A program made the translations under genes and the position numbers. Shown in pieces: positions 1-8,384 of a stretch of 32,603 bases of DNA (position 1 is its first letter; every line of letters starts with the position of its first letter). Source of the stretch: CAZADA01 sp964636945 (GTDB taxonomy: Bacteria > Pseudomonadota > Alphaproteobacteria > Caulobacterales > Maricaulaceae). The notes under the pieces are model-generated. The model searched no databases. It worked only from the letters and a program-made list of their open reading frames with translations, and was not told the origin of the DNA. The DNA is taken from NCBI GenBank assembly GCA_964636945.1, contig CAZWVH010000033.1, positions 1 to 32,603 on the forward strand, read 5' to 3'.

Positions 1-377
1 GAGAAACGAGAGGAGCCGTCCGGCATCACGCCCTGGCCCTGGGTGGCGCGGATCTTTTGACACAGGTTGGTTTTGGGGTGCAGGCAGTATTCGCACTCGC
101 GGCATTCGGGCGTATAGAGCGGGATGACATGGTCGCCGGACTGAACCGAGGTCACACCCGGCCCCACCTCTTGAACAATGCCCGCGCCCTCATGGCCAAG
201 AATGGCGGGGAACGCGCCTTCCGGGTCGGCGCCCGATAGGGTGAATTCGTCGGTGTGGCATACGCCGGTGGCTTTCAGCTCCACCAACACTTCACCGGCT
301 TTGGGGCCGTCAAGGTCGATCTCGACGATCTCGAGGGGTTTGCCGGCCTCAAAGGCCACGGCGGCGCGGGTTTTCAT
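1..377 (-). CDS. Class III alcohol dehydrogenase / S-(hydroxymethyl)glutathione dehydrogenase (partial, N-terminal part)
   Basis: The gene runs off the left edge of the window; about 125 N-terminal residues are visible. They show the zinc medium-chain dehydrogenase start: a catalytic-zinc ligand region reading GVCHTDEF, then GHEGAGIV, and the structural-zinc loop with cysteines in the order C-x2-C-x2-C-x7-C (residues about 92-106: PECRECEYCLHPKTNLC). TPECRECEYCLHPKTNLC is typical of class III enzymes, which in bacteria oxidise S-hydroxymethylglutathione formed from formaldehyde and glutathione. The ATG at 377 has an AGGGA ribosome site seven bases upstream. It is divergent from the moxR-like gene. 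The class III assignment is from motif recognition; the C-terminal half cannot be seen. Confidence 0.88.
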   Translation of the reverse strand, partial: MKTRAAVAFEAGKPLEIVEIDLDGPKAGEVLVELKATGVCHTDEFTLSGADPEGAFPAILGHEGAGIVQEVGPGVTSVQSGDHVIPLYTPECRECEYCLHPKTNLCQKIRATQGQGVMPDGSSRF

Positions 378-573
378 GGCGCAATCCCTACACACTGCTG
401 TCTAATCAGTGCACTTAGCCGGATTTTCAGTGTCTTGGCCAATCAAACGCGACTTGGCGCCGTCTCTCTCAGGGATAGTGCAGCGCAAAATAATAACGGC
501 GTCGGGCCTGCCTGCTGTTGAGCCGCGTCGCCCTTTGAACTAACGCTGGTTGGGTTCATGAAAGGGAATGCGC
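378..573. promoter_or_regulatory. Divergent intergenic region between adh and the moxR-like gene
   Basis: About 200 bases separate the two divergent starts, so promoters for both genes should lie here. I see no convincing -35/-10 pair or operator. The moxR-side ribosome site AAAGGGA lies at 561-567. Confidence 0.4.
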
Positions 574-1422
574 GTGAAATTCAGCGGAACCAACAGCTAT
601 GTGGCGACAACCGATCTGTCTGTCGCCGTCAACGCCGCCGTGACTTTGCAGCGGCCATTATTGGTCAAGGGCGAGCCGGGCACCGGCAAAACCGTCTTAG
701 CCAAAGAGATCGCTGACGCCCTCGGCGCTGATCTCATCGAGTGGCACATTAAGTCGACCACCAAGGCTCAGCAGGGTCTTTATGAGTATGACGCCGTTTC
801 CCGATTGCGAGACAGCCAGCTGGGCGATGAACGCGTGAAGGATGTGGCCAACTATATCCGGCGCGGGAAACTGTGGGAGGCCTTTACCGCCGATAGCCGG
901 CCGGTTTTGCTCATCGACGAAATCGACAAGGCTGATATCGAGTTTCCCAACGATCTCTTGACCGAACTCGATCGCATGGAGTTTTTCGTCTATGAGACGA
1001 GCGAAACCATCCAGGCGACACAACGGCCTGTGGTGATCATCACGTCGAATAATGAAAAAGAATTGCCCGATGCGTTTTTACGGCGTTGCTTCTTTCACTA
1101 CATCCAGTTTCCCGATGAAGATACAATGAAGCAGATCATCGCGGTGCATTACCCAGATATCAAAGAGCGATTGGTGCGCGAGGCGCTCCGCTTGTTTTTC
1201 CAATTGCGCAGCGTGCCGGGTTTGAAGAAAAAGCCATCCACGTCGGAATTGCTCGACTGGTTGAAACTTCTTATGGCCGAAGAGATCGACCCGGCGGTCT
1301 TGCGCGACAGCGATACGCGAAATCTGATTCCGCCCCTCTACGGCGCCTTGATCAAGAATGAACAAGACCAACACATGCTCGAGCGCCTTGCCTTCATGGC
1401 CCGGCGTGAACCGCAGTCATAA
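574..1422 (+). CDS. MoxR-family AAA+ ATPase
   Basis: A 282-residue AAA+ ATPase. It shows Walker A GEPGTGKT near residue 34, Walker B VLLIDEIDKAD near 112-122, a sensor-1 stretch ITSNNEKELP and the arginine pair in FLRRCFF, followed by a C-terminal helical lid. MoxR ATPases act as chaperone-like partners of VWA-domain proteins, and such a gene follows 24 bases downstream. The longest open frame begins with ATG at 568, but the AAAGGGA site at 561-567 touches that codon; the GTG at 574 is six bases from it and gives an N-terminus of the form MKFSGTNSYVAT, which I recall as usual in this subfamily. It may belong to the PA2707-like branch, but I cannot confirm that. Substrate unknown. Confidence 0.88.
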   Translation: MKFSGTNSYVATTDLSVAVNAAVTLQRPLLVKGEPGTGKTVLAKEIADALGADLIEWHIKSTTKAQQGLYEYDAVSRLRDSQLGDERVKDVANYIRRGKLWEAFTADSRPVLLIDEIDKADIEFPNDLLTELDRMEFFVYETSETIQATQRPVVIITSNNEKELPDAFLRRCFFHYIQFPDEDTMKQIIAVHYPDIKERLVREALRLFFQLRSVPGLKKKPSTSELLDWLKLLMAEEIDPAVLRDSDTRNLIPPLYGALIKNEQDQHMLERLAFMARREPQS

Positions 1423-1446
1423 CGCTCAAGAGCGAGGTCGAACGCC

Positions 1447-2625
1447 ATGCTCACCAATTTCTTTTTTGCGTTGAAGAAGTCTGGCGTGCCGGTGTCGTTA
1501 AAGGAGCACTTGGCTTTACTCGAAGGCCTCGATCATGACCTTGCCAGCCGGAACGTGGAGACATTTTACTATCTTGCCCGCACGATCTTGGTGAAAGACG
1601 AGCGCTACTTGGATAGATTCGATCAAGTCTTTGGTCATGTCTTTAAAGGCATCGAGACCATTGGCATTGACGGCGCTGAGGCGGACATTCCTGATGATTG
1701 GCTGAAAGCCATGGCGGAAAAATTCCTGACCGAAGAGGAAAAGGCGCAGATTGAGGCCATGGGCGGCTTTGAAGAGCTTATGGACACCCTGCGCAAACGC
1801 ATGGCCGAACAAGAAGGCCGGCATGAAGGGGGAAATCGCTGGATCGGCACAGCGGGAACTTCGCCGTTCGGCGCCTATGGCTATAACCCCGAGGGCGTGC
1901 GCATTGGTCAACACGAAAGCCGCCATCGGCGCGCCGTGAAGGTCTGGGATAAGCGCGAATTCAAGAATCTCGACGACTCTGTCGAGATTGGCGTTCGCAA
2001 TATCAAGCTGGCATTGCGCCGATTGCGTCGTTTTGCACGCGACGGCGCAGCTGACGAGCTTGACCTTGACGCCACAATCAATGCCACAGCCCGTCAGGGT
2101 TTATTGGACGTCAAAATGCGTCCGGAGCGCCGCAACGCGATCAAGATGTTGGTGTTTTTCGATGTGGGCGGCTCGATGGATCCCCATGTCCGCGTGTGCG
2201 AAGAATTGTTTTCCGGCGCTCGAGCCGAATTTAAAACCCTGGAGCATTTTTACTTTCACAATTGTCTTTATGAGTTTGTGTGGAAGGACAATCGACGGCG
2301 GCGCACCGATACCATTCCCACGTGGGACGTGCTTCACACCTATGGGTCTGACTATCGTGTGATCGTGGTGGGAGACGCCGCCATGTCGCCTTATGAAATC
2401 ACCCACCCCGGCGCGGCGTCCGAATACATCAATCACGAAGCGGGCGCAGTGTGGATTGAGCGCCTCACCAACACGTATGAACGCCTGGTCTGGCTCAACC
2501 CCGAGCCCGAATATAGCTGGAATGCGATCGCCTCGAATCAGATCGTCCGTCGTCTCATCAACGACCGGATGTTTCCGCTTACCCTCGATGGGCTCGACCG
2601 CGCCATCAATGAGCTTAAGCGCTAA
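1447..2625 (+). CDS. VWA-domain protein, CoxE/COG3825-like, partner of the MoxR ATPase
   Basis: This 392-residue protein has a helical N-terminal half with a charged region (about 95-135) and a C-terminal von Willebrand A domain. The metal-site motif around residue 239 reads DVGGSM, that is D-x-G-x-S instead of the classical D-x-S-x-S; I recall this variant as common in the family, so it is not necessarily a defect. There is no signal peptide or membrane segment, so it is probably cytoplasmic. The start has a GAGG site ten bases upstream and the gene is clearly in an operon with the ATPase. In carboxydotrophs the related CoxD/CoxE pair helps mature CO dehydrogenase, but no such target is present here. 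Confidence 0.85.
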   Translation: MLTNFFFALKKSGVPVSLKEHLALLEGLDHDLASRNVETFYYLARTILVKDERYLDRFDQVFGHVFKGIETIGIDGAEADIPDDWLKAMAEKFLTEEEKAQIEAMGGFEELMDTLRKRMAEQEGRHEGGNRWIGTAGTSPFGAYGYNPEGVRIGQHESRHRRAVKVWDKREFKNLDDSVEIGVRNIKLALRRLRRFARDGAADELDLDATINATARQGLLDVKMRPERRNAIKMLVFFDVGGSMDPHVRVCEELFSGARAEFKTLEHFYFHNCLYEFVWKDNRRRRTDTIPTWDVLHTYGSDYRVIVVGDAAMSPYEITHPGAASEYINHEAGAVWIERLTNTYERLVWLNPEPEYSWNAIASNQIVRRLINDRMFPLTLDGLDRAINELKR

Positions 2626-2920
2626 GAGCCCTCTTGGGTGATGGACTGACCGGCGTTTGGGAACTTGGTCCAGCGCGTATCGCTTCAGACGATTTGGGCT
2701 GCGCAGATCTTGGCAAGATCAACCATGGTTCGAGGATAAAATGACCCGAATACAACGACCCGGAAGAATTCATGGTATTCAGGGCGTATCCAGAGGCAAG
2801 GTCTCCGCTTAACGCAAATCAACTGGCTGCCAGTGATTTGAGCCACACCTTTTGACATCACGCCGGACGCATGGCGTTCGTCACCCATGGCGCGCCGCGC
2901 CTAATGACAGGCAATTTGCA
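2626..2920. other. Intergenic region without a supported gene
   Basis: A 295-base stretch between the VWA gene and the thioesterase. A short minus-strand open frame (2685-2888) has no recognisable motif or good ribosome site. I see no tRNA or clear terminator. Confidence 0.4.
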
Positions 2921-3712
2921 ATGACATTAAAGAGCTTCACCCACCTGCTTTCCCACGCGTCGTTCAACGACAATGTTCTGCGACTGGAGATCGGCGAGGA
3001 CTGGATGCAAGGTCGAACGACTTATGGCGGTCTGTCGGCGGCGTTGTGTGTTGAAGCGGCAATGCGCCTTGTGCCCGATTTGCCGCCGCTGCGAAGCGCA
3101 AATATTGCATTCGTCGGGCCGGCCGGCGGCGCCACTGAGTGCACAGCCCGCGAGCTGCGTCGTGGCAAATCGGTCATTTCAGTCGCCGTTGATCTGATTG
3201 GGCCACAAGGATTGGCCACACATTGCACGCTCGCATTCGGCGCCTCGCGCGAGTCCCAACTCAGTCACACTTGGACGCCTCGCCCCCATTTGCCCGGCCC
3301 TGACGATTGCGAAGCTTTTATCCCGGACGGCATGGGGCCAAACTTCGTCCAGCAATTTGAAACACGCCTCGCCAAGGGTGCGCGTCCCGCATCCGCCTCT
3401 AAGGACCATGACCACTTCATTTGGGTCCGCCATCGAGACAAATCGGCAGACGGCTTAGTCGCCCTCATCGCCTTAGCGGATATGCCGCCGCCGGCCGTCT
3501 TGCCCATGGCCTCAGAATTCTCCCCAATCAGCTCGATCACATGGATGTTCAATGTGCTCAGTGAATCGCCCGAAACGCGGGATGGTTGGTGGCTGCTGGA
3601 ATCACGTGCTGAACATGCTGCTCAGGGCTATTCCAGTCAGGACATGTTGGTCTGGAACCGCGATTTCGACTTGGTTCTAGCGGGCCGACAGAGCGTCGCC
3701 ATATTTTTCTAA
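2921..3712 (+). CDS. Acyl-CoA thioesterase-like protein (double hotdog, TesB-like)
   Basis: A protein of 263 residues with the layout of TesB-like/4HBT_3 thioesterases: an N-terminal hotdog containing TYGGLSAALCVEAAMR and RSANIAFVGPAGG, and a C-terminal hotdog containing SSITWMFNVLSE, GWWLLESRAEHAAQGYSSQ and DMLVWNRDFDLVLAGRQ. Family members hydrolyse acyl-CoA thioesters in the cytoplasm. An upstream in-frame ATG exists at 2852, but the residues between have no family character; the ATG at 2921 (MTLKSFTHLL) fits the fold and has an ACAGG site about ten bases upstream. It stands alone on the plus strand. The natural substrate cannot be inferred. Confidence 0.85.
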   Translation: MTLKSFTHLLSHASFNDNVLRLEIGEDWMQGRTTYGGLSAALCVEAAMRLVPDLPPLRSANIAFVGPAGGATECTARELRRGKSVISVAVDLIGPQGLATHCTLAFGASRESQLSHTWTPRPHLPGPDDCEAFIPDGMGPNFVQQFETRLAKGARPASASKDHDHFIWVRHRDKSADGLVALIALADMPPPAVLPMASEFSPISSITWMFNVLSESPETRDGWWLLESRAEHAAQGYSSQDMLVWNRDFDLVLAGRQSVAIFF

Positions 3713-4180
3713 GCGCACACAGCCCCCCATCGCCGACACGCCATCCTGGCCCAAAGCTCACATTGACGGCTGGGAAATCCCATTTTCGGCCACACGCTGC
3801 ATTAAGAGCGACCACCCTCACCCCAAAACACGACCCGCAATTGCAAATATGGCCGTGGAGCCGAACCATGGTAGATTTTTTTGCGCGACTCCAATTTCAC
3901 TCAAAATTTACGTGTGCTGCGGTGAAATTTTCTTTATAGTATAATTCACTAGTATAGCGGAAAATCTATCTTATCACAAACCATCCGGTTGCTGGGTTGT
4001 GGGTGTGTTTGTCACGGCGTTGCGCGAAATTGGCGTGCGCGTTGCAACACTGTGTTCATGTCAGTGTGTTCATGTCACTCAGCGAGTGTCTTCTGCGGTA
4101 TGCAAATAAGCTGCTAAATGTTCTCATCTACGTGCGACTTTCTGGCGTAGGAAAGTTTGTGCAAAGCAAGGGCGATAATT
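3713..4180. other. AT-rich intergenic region with a 14-bp tandem repeat
   Basis: About 470 bases without a supported gene. The part around 3890-3980 is markedly AT-rich compared with the surroundings and contains TATAAT at 3940-3945, a possible -10 element, but no good -35 at the right distance. Two adjacent 14-base copies differing in one base lie at 4050-4063 and 4064-4077. The region could hold the promoter and a long leader of the glycosyltransferase gene that follows. Confidence 0.45.
4050..4077 (+). repeat. Two-copy 14-bp direct tandem repeat
   Basis: CTGTGTTCATGTCA is followed directly by GTGTGTTCATGTCA, one mismatch between the copies. It lies about 100 bases upstream of the glycosyltransferase start. 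It could be slippage or a pair of protein-binding sites. Confidence 0.6.
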
Positions 4181-5197
4181 ATGAGTCGACGCGACAAGCT
4201 CTCATCAAATTTTGTGCATGCCGATTGCCACGGATTTTCTCCTGATTTGAGCATTGTGATTTGCACCTACCGAAGACCTGAACTGCTGCGTATTGCGGCC
4301 CGCACATCGACACAGCAAGAACTGCCCGATCACCGAAGCTACGAAGTACTGATTGTCGACAACTGTCCCAATCAGAGCGCCTTGCCAGTGATTAATGCTC
4401 TGAAAAAAGAACTGGGCGAAAACTCACCGCCTCTACGCTATGTACATGAATCACGCACCAACTTGTCCCATGCGCGCAATGCCGGCATTGCGGCAAGCTG
4501 CGGCCAATACTTGGTCTTCGTTGATGACGATATGATTGTACCTCCCCTTTGGGCGGCCAATGCATTGGAAACATTGGAGGAAACCGACGCGGATTTGTTG
4601 ATTGGCGATGTGGAGCCCGTATTTCCGGACGGTGTGTCGCCGGCAACCGCTGAATTGTTGGCTCCGCTCATGTGGCGTCGCGCCTACGCCAACGAAGCTG
4701 GTGAGGTGACCGTCAAAGCCAATGGCCACATTCCCGGCTCAGGCACCGGCAATACCGTATTTAGACGCGAGACCTGTTTTCCAAACGGCGAGGACTGGTT
4801 CAAGCCGGCATTCGGCCTCTCTGGCGGAGAAGATACCGATTTCCTGTTGCGCCTGGGCCGCCGCCTGCCGGCCAACAGCGTTTGGACGTGCGAGGGCGCG
4901 CTTATGCGTGAGTTCATCCCTGAAGAGCGGGCGAGTAAAGAATACATTGTGAAGCGGGCTTATTGGGGCGGCCAATGTTACTCCCGCGCGGTCATCGAAA
5001 ATTCGCGTTTCCCGCTGCTCGAAAAATTCAGAATGCGCACGACGGCCATGCTTCAGGCGCTCTGGTTCGGGTCACAGGTTTTTGCAAATCGCGTGATTAA
5101 AGGAGAAGCGCCGTTGGTGTTGCGCCAACGGTGTGCGGGGGTGTTCGGTAAGCTTTCGCGCGTGGACGTGTCGAAAAAATCAACGCCGCACCGCTAA
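4181..5197 (+). CDS. Family 2 glycosyltransferase (GT-A fold)
   Basis: A 338-residue family 2 transferase. N-terminal nucleotide-binding strands read LSIVICTYRRPELL and YEVLIVDNCPNQSA, followed by NLSHARNAGIAA and the metal/nucleotide motif FVDDDM (DxD-type). The later GGEDTDFLLRLGRR is the expected catalytic-base region (ED). The ATG at 4181 is preferred over an in-frame start at 4157 because an AAGGG sequence precedes it at a plausible distance. It is on the opposite strand to, and convergent with, the polysaccharide operon, and its layout is like that of the second GT2 gene at 5249-6208, so it probably adds a sugar in the same pathway. Donor and acceptor are unknown. Confidence 0.88.
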   Translation: MSRRDKLSSNFVHADCHGFSPDLSIVICTYRRPELLRIAARTSTQQELPDHRSYEVLIVDNCPNQSALPVINALKKELGENSPPLRYVHESRTNLSHARNAGIAASCGQYLVFVDDDMIVPPLWAANALETLEETDADLLIGDVEPVFPDGVSPATAELLAPLMWRRAYANEAGEVTVKANGHIPGSGTGNTVFRRETCFPNGEDWFKPAFGLSGGEDTDFLLRLGRRLPANSVWTCEGALMREFIPEERASKEYIVKRAYWGGQCYSRAVIENSRFPLLEKFRMRTTAMLQALWFGSQVFANRVIKGEAPLVLRQRCAGVFGKLSRVDVSKKSTPHR

Positions 5198-5248
5198 TTT
5201 GCGCGGCCGGACGGTGAAGCCCACAGCGCCTTCGGCTCGATCGTCTTA

Positions 5249-6208
5249 TTAGGTCGGCTCGCTGGCCACCTGGGCAGGGGTATAAAACGCCGCGCGCCGG
5301 AATGGACGCATCCAGAACATCTTGCCCAAGCCTCCAAACGCCCGCGCCACATAGTGCTGGGATCGATCGCGAGACACCAATGCCAACGCGCCGGCAAGCG
5401 GTCCGAACACGCCAGCCTGTGCGGCGCCCACAGCCATCCAAAGGGCAATTCTCGGCGCGCGGCCAGATCCGGACATGCTCAGCGCCAGACAGCGAATTTG
5501 TCCGGCGACAAAGCGACGACGCTGCACGTAGCTCCACGATAGTCGCTTATCGGGCACCCACTCAGTCACAAACGAATCTGCGCTCCACACAAACTTGCTG
5601 CCTGCGGCCACCAATCGCTGCAGCAAAACGCTGTCCTCACCGCCAAATTGGTTGAGCTCAGGGGCAAAGGGTGTTGGATCGCCGAAACAATGTTCAACGA
5701 CGAATGCTGAGTTATTGGTGCCCACGAATGCCGCCAAATCGGTAATGTCTGCATGTTGGGGACGGTCGAACGCGCGCTCAAAGTATGCAGCGAATGGCCC
5801 CAGCGGCTTGGCGCCGTCGGGTTTGGCGACCACCGGTCCGAAAGAGGCGTGAGCGCCACTTGCTCGCAGCGCGTCCAAATGTCCGGAGAGCCAGTTGATT
5901 TGGGCCTCTTCATCGTCGTCCAAAAAGGCGACCACTTGGCCATTGGCTTCGCGAACACCGCGATTTCTGGCGTTGGACACACCGGCCGCCGGTTCGTGAA
6001 CATACCGGATCGTAAACTGCGGGCTGGCGTCCAACGATGACACAATTGCGTTGGCGTTCGGAGGATCGGCATTGTCGACCACCACGATTTCGACCGGTGC
6101 GTTCACGCCCTCTTGCCGCAACACGCTGAGAACCGCGCGGCGCAATGGCTTGGGGCGATTGAGTGTGGGAATCACAACGCTGACAAGATCGTACGACATC
6201 GTCCTCAC
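5249..6208 (-). CDS. Family 2 glycosyltransferase, last gene of the polysaccharide operon
   Basis: 319 residues with the same GT-A layout as the gene at 4181: VSVVIPTLNRPKPLRRAV, VEIVVVDNADPP, GVSNARNRGVREA, the DxD-type FLDDDEEA and a catalytic-base motif FGGEDSVLLQRL. The GTG start at 6208 overlaps the stop of the preceding polymerase gene by four bases (GTGA), suggesting coupled translation; an ATG nine bases further in (6199) is the alternative. A C-terminal segment with ALWMAVGAAQAGVFGPLAGALAL may associate with the membrane. It probably acts at the inner face of the inner membrane on lipid-linked sugar. Specificity unknown. Confidence 0.88.
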   Translation of the reverse strand: MRTMSYDLVSVVIPTLNRPKPLRRAVLSVLRQEGVNAPVEIVVVDNADPPNANAIVSSLDASPQFTIRYVHEPAAGVSNARNRGVREANGQVVAFLDDDEEAQINWLSGHLDALRASGAHASFGPVVAKPDGAKPLGPFAAYFERAFDRPQHADITDLAAFVGTNNSAFVVEHCFGDPTPFAPELNQFGGEDSVLLQRLVAAGSKFVWSADSFVTEWVPDKRLSWSYVQRRRFVAGQIRCLALSMSGSGRAPRIALWMAVGAAQAGVFGPLAGALALVSRDRSQHYVARAFGGLGKMFWMRPFRRAAFYTPAQVASEPT

Positions 6209-7584
6209 ACGCGCCTTTTCTGCGCCAGTTCACGGGCCGGACCGACACGCCGCGTGTGCTGGCCGGCGTTCAACAACTCGAAAGGAAATTTCACCGTCAT
6301 TCGCTCCACGAGAATGGCAAACAGCAAGACGATATGACCGCTGGGAATCATCCGAGAGAACATGCTCGCTTCCATGAGATTGTGGATGAAGAACATACTG
6401 ATCAGGCAGACCGAACAGGAAAAGAAGGCGAGTTGTTCCGATCGGGGCGGAGCAGAAACAAGGCCGACAAAAGCCAAATAGCACGCGCGCAAAAACACTA
6501 AGCTAGCCAGCACTGGCCCCAATATCCCCAACTGAACTTGGAGATCCATATAACCGTTGTGCGCTTGGTTGATCACAGCATCGCCGATGAAGTTCAACCA
6601 TGATGCTCCCGTGGCTCGTTCGAGGGGATCAAACACGTGTTCCACGCTCCAATAAGAACCATAGCCGAAACCCAGCCAGGGCTTGGCGGCAATGTCGAGG
6701 CTCACAATCGCCCAGATGTCGGTTCGCGCACTGAACGTGGGATCGCCGAACGCGGCCTCGAACACGTCCGCGCGCGTCCACCCCATCATGCCGATTGCCA
6801 GCACGCCCATGGCGGCAAATAACGCGACACTGAGTGTGGCGAACAGCCCAACTTTCGAGTTCAGACGCCACAGCCAAATCAGCGGCGCCACGACCCCAAT
6901 GCCTATCGCGGCAAGACCGATACACGTCTTGGATTCAGACAGCACCAAAAACAGACTGGCTAAAAGGAACACCAGACCAGGGACAATCATCTGGGTGAAG
7001 CGGCGCTGATTGACGGTCCAAAAGAAGCTAAACACGACAATGATAAACGCTGTGAAGCCAGCCACGTTCTTGGAACTATGGACGCCGCGAAATCCATCAT
7101 AGGCAAACGCAGACTCTGGGATCACCACCATGGAGGCGTACTCGATGGCCAGCGTATATCCAAAGGCGAACATGAGCACATTGCCCAGCATGCGAAGACT
7201 GTCGATCCCCACAACAATGGCCAAAGCCGTTGTCGCCAACATGATCAGAATGATCACGCGGCGCAGGGACGTCATCGGATCCAACGCCCAAACCACACTC
7301 AATAAGCAAAGCGCTAGAAACGCCCAAATGAGAAATGACGAGCGGATTATCCACCACGCAGAAGCGCGTCTATGCCCAAGAATCAGCAAACTCACACCAA
7401 ACATGGCGAAGACATAGAGGCGATCAAGACTTTGAATTTGCAATCTTGGGTTGAATGCGAGTGGTAGCGGCCCAAAGAATACATACGATATAAAGCAAAC
7501 AAGAAGCGCTGCGGCCGTGTACTCCAAATACCGAGGCGGGTGCTTGGCGATCCGCCGGCCAAGGTTGCGGGGCCGACGCATCAT
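6205..7584 (-). CDS. O-antigen ligase/polymerase-family membrane protein (Wzy/ExoQ-like)
   Basis: 459 residues, highly hydrophobic, with about ten to twelve membrane segments and one larger periplasmic loop (about residues 285-350) containing WLNFIGDAVINQAHNGYMDLQVQLG. The HNGYMDLQVQLG motif and the earlier GVHSSKNVAGF are hallmarks of the Wzy_C/O-antigen-ligase superfamily, especially ExoQ-type exopolysaccharide polymerases. Such proteins polymerise lipid-linked repeats or ligate glycans in the periplasm. The ATG overlaps the stop of the upstream wecG-like gene (ATGA, 7581-7584) and its own stop overlaps the next GT2 start. Polymerase versus ligase cannot be told from sequence, but the operon setting favours a polymerase. 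Confidence 0.85.
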   Translation of the reverse strand: MMRRPRNLGRRIAKHPPRYLEYTAAALLVCFISYVFFGPLPLAFNPRLQIQSLDRLYVFAMFGVSLLILGHRRASAWWIIRSSFLIWAFLALCLLSVVWALDPMTSLRRVIILIMLATTALAIVVGIDSLRMLGNVLMFAFGYTLAIEYASMVVIPESAFAYDGFRGVHSSKNVAGFTAFIIVVFSFFWTVNQRRFTQMIVPGLVFLLASLFLVLSESKTCIGLAAIGIGVVAPLIWLWRLNSKVGLFATLSVALFAAMGVLAIGMMGWTRADVFEAAFGDPTFSARTDIWAIVSLDIAAKPWLGFGYGSYWSVEHVFDPLERATGASWLNFIGDAVINQAHNGYMDLQVQLGILGPVLASLVFLRACYLAFVGLVSAPPRSEQLAFFSCSVCLISMFFIHNLMEASMFSRMIPSGHIVLLFAILVERMTVKFPFELLNAGQHTRRVGPARELAQKRRV

Positions 7585-8384
7585 GACGGCCTCGATTTAT
7601 CGCCTTCAGGAAAGGTGGCCACGGCGCGTCCAGACACCATTGCTTTGGCCCAAATTCCAAAAATTCGCGGATTATCGATCAGATAGCGGCTCGCCAATCG
7701 CTTGGGTTCGCTTCCCAACCGAAACGCCCACTCCAGAGCCAATTTGCGCATCCATGTCGGCGCGCGCTTTTGAATGCCCGCCGCGAAGTTCAAACCCGCG
7801 CCCACACACAGTCCGACACCTTGCGCCAGCCCGCGGCGCTGCAATTGTGAGGCAATCATCTCCTGTTGTGGCGATCCAACGGCCAAGAACGTGACTGCGT
7901 ATTGCCCAGCTTCAATTTGGCGTACAATCTTGTCGCGCGCGTCAGAATTGTGCGCCAACCCCATGGGTGCGTCGATATGGTCAATCGTCTCAAGACCATA
8001 GCGTCGCTTCAGCGCCTCAATCATGCTCGTGCTTCCGCCGACAATGCAGATTGGCGTTTCGGGTCGAATATGCCCGTCATCAAGAAGGCATTGCGTGATG
8101 TCTGATCCTGGCGCAGTGGGCAGGCGAAGTCCGCTCATGCGGGCCAAAATACTCAGGATTTTGCTGTCATTCACGCACAACCATGCGCTCCGATAGAGCG
8201 CGTTGAGGTCCCCGCCTTCCCGATTGAGCCGCACGACATGGTCAACATTGGGAGTGACAACACTAGCAAAGCGCTCTGCCGCGGGACGGTTCGAAATGGC
8301 CTCAACCACCTGCGCTGAATCCATGACATCAAACGCGACGCCCAGAAATTCAGTGCGGCAGCGTTTCTGATCACGCGAATTCAT
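7581..8384 (-). CDS. WecG/TagA/CpsF-family glycosyltransferase (GT26)
   Basis: A 267-residue protein with all signature blocks of the family: FASVVTPNVDHVVRLNRE, LCVNDSKILSILARM, the GSDITQCLL block, ICIVGGS, VTFLAVGSPQQEMIA, and the C-terminal LALEWAFRLGSEPKRLASRYL. These enzymes add the second sugar to undecaprenyl-diphosphate-linked monosaccharide; HfsJ in the Caulobacter holdfast pathway belongs to this family. An upstream ATG at 8402 is possible, but ATG 8384 has a GGAAG site eight bases upstream and overlaps the end of the wzz-like gene by 14 bases. The C-terminal segment is expected to touch the membrane. Confidence 0.9.
   Translation of the reverse strand: MNSRDQKRCRTEFLGVAFDVMDSAQVVEAISNRPAAERFASVVTPNVDHVVRLNREGGDLNALYRSAWLCVNDSKILSILARMSGLRLPTAPGSDITQCLLDDGHIRPETPICIVGGSTSMIEALKRRYGLETIDHIDAPMGLAHNSDARDKIVRQIEAGQYAVTFLAVGSPQQEMIASQLQRRGLAQGVGLCVGAGLNFAAGIQKRAPTWMRKLALEWAFRLGSEPKRLASRYLIDNPRIFGIWAKAMVSGRAVATFPEGDKSRPS

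Noticed and set aside
2685..2888. 67-codon minus-strand open frame in an intergenic gap
   Set aside because: No recognisable motif, no clear ribosome site, and partly covers the leader of the thioesterase gene.
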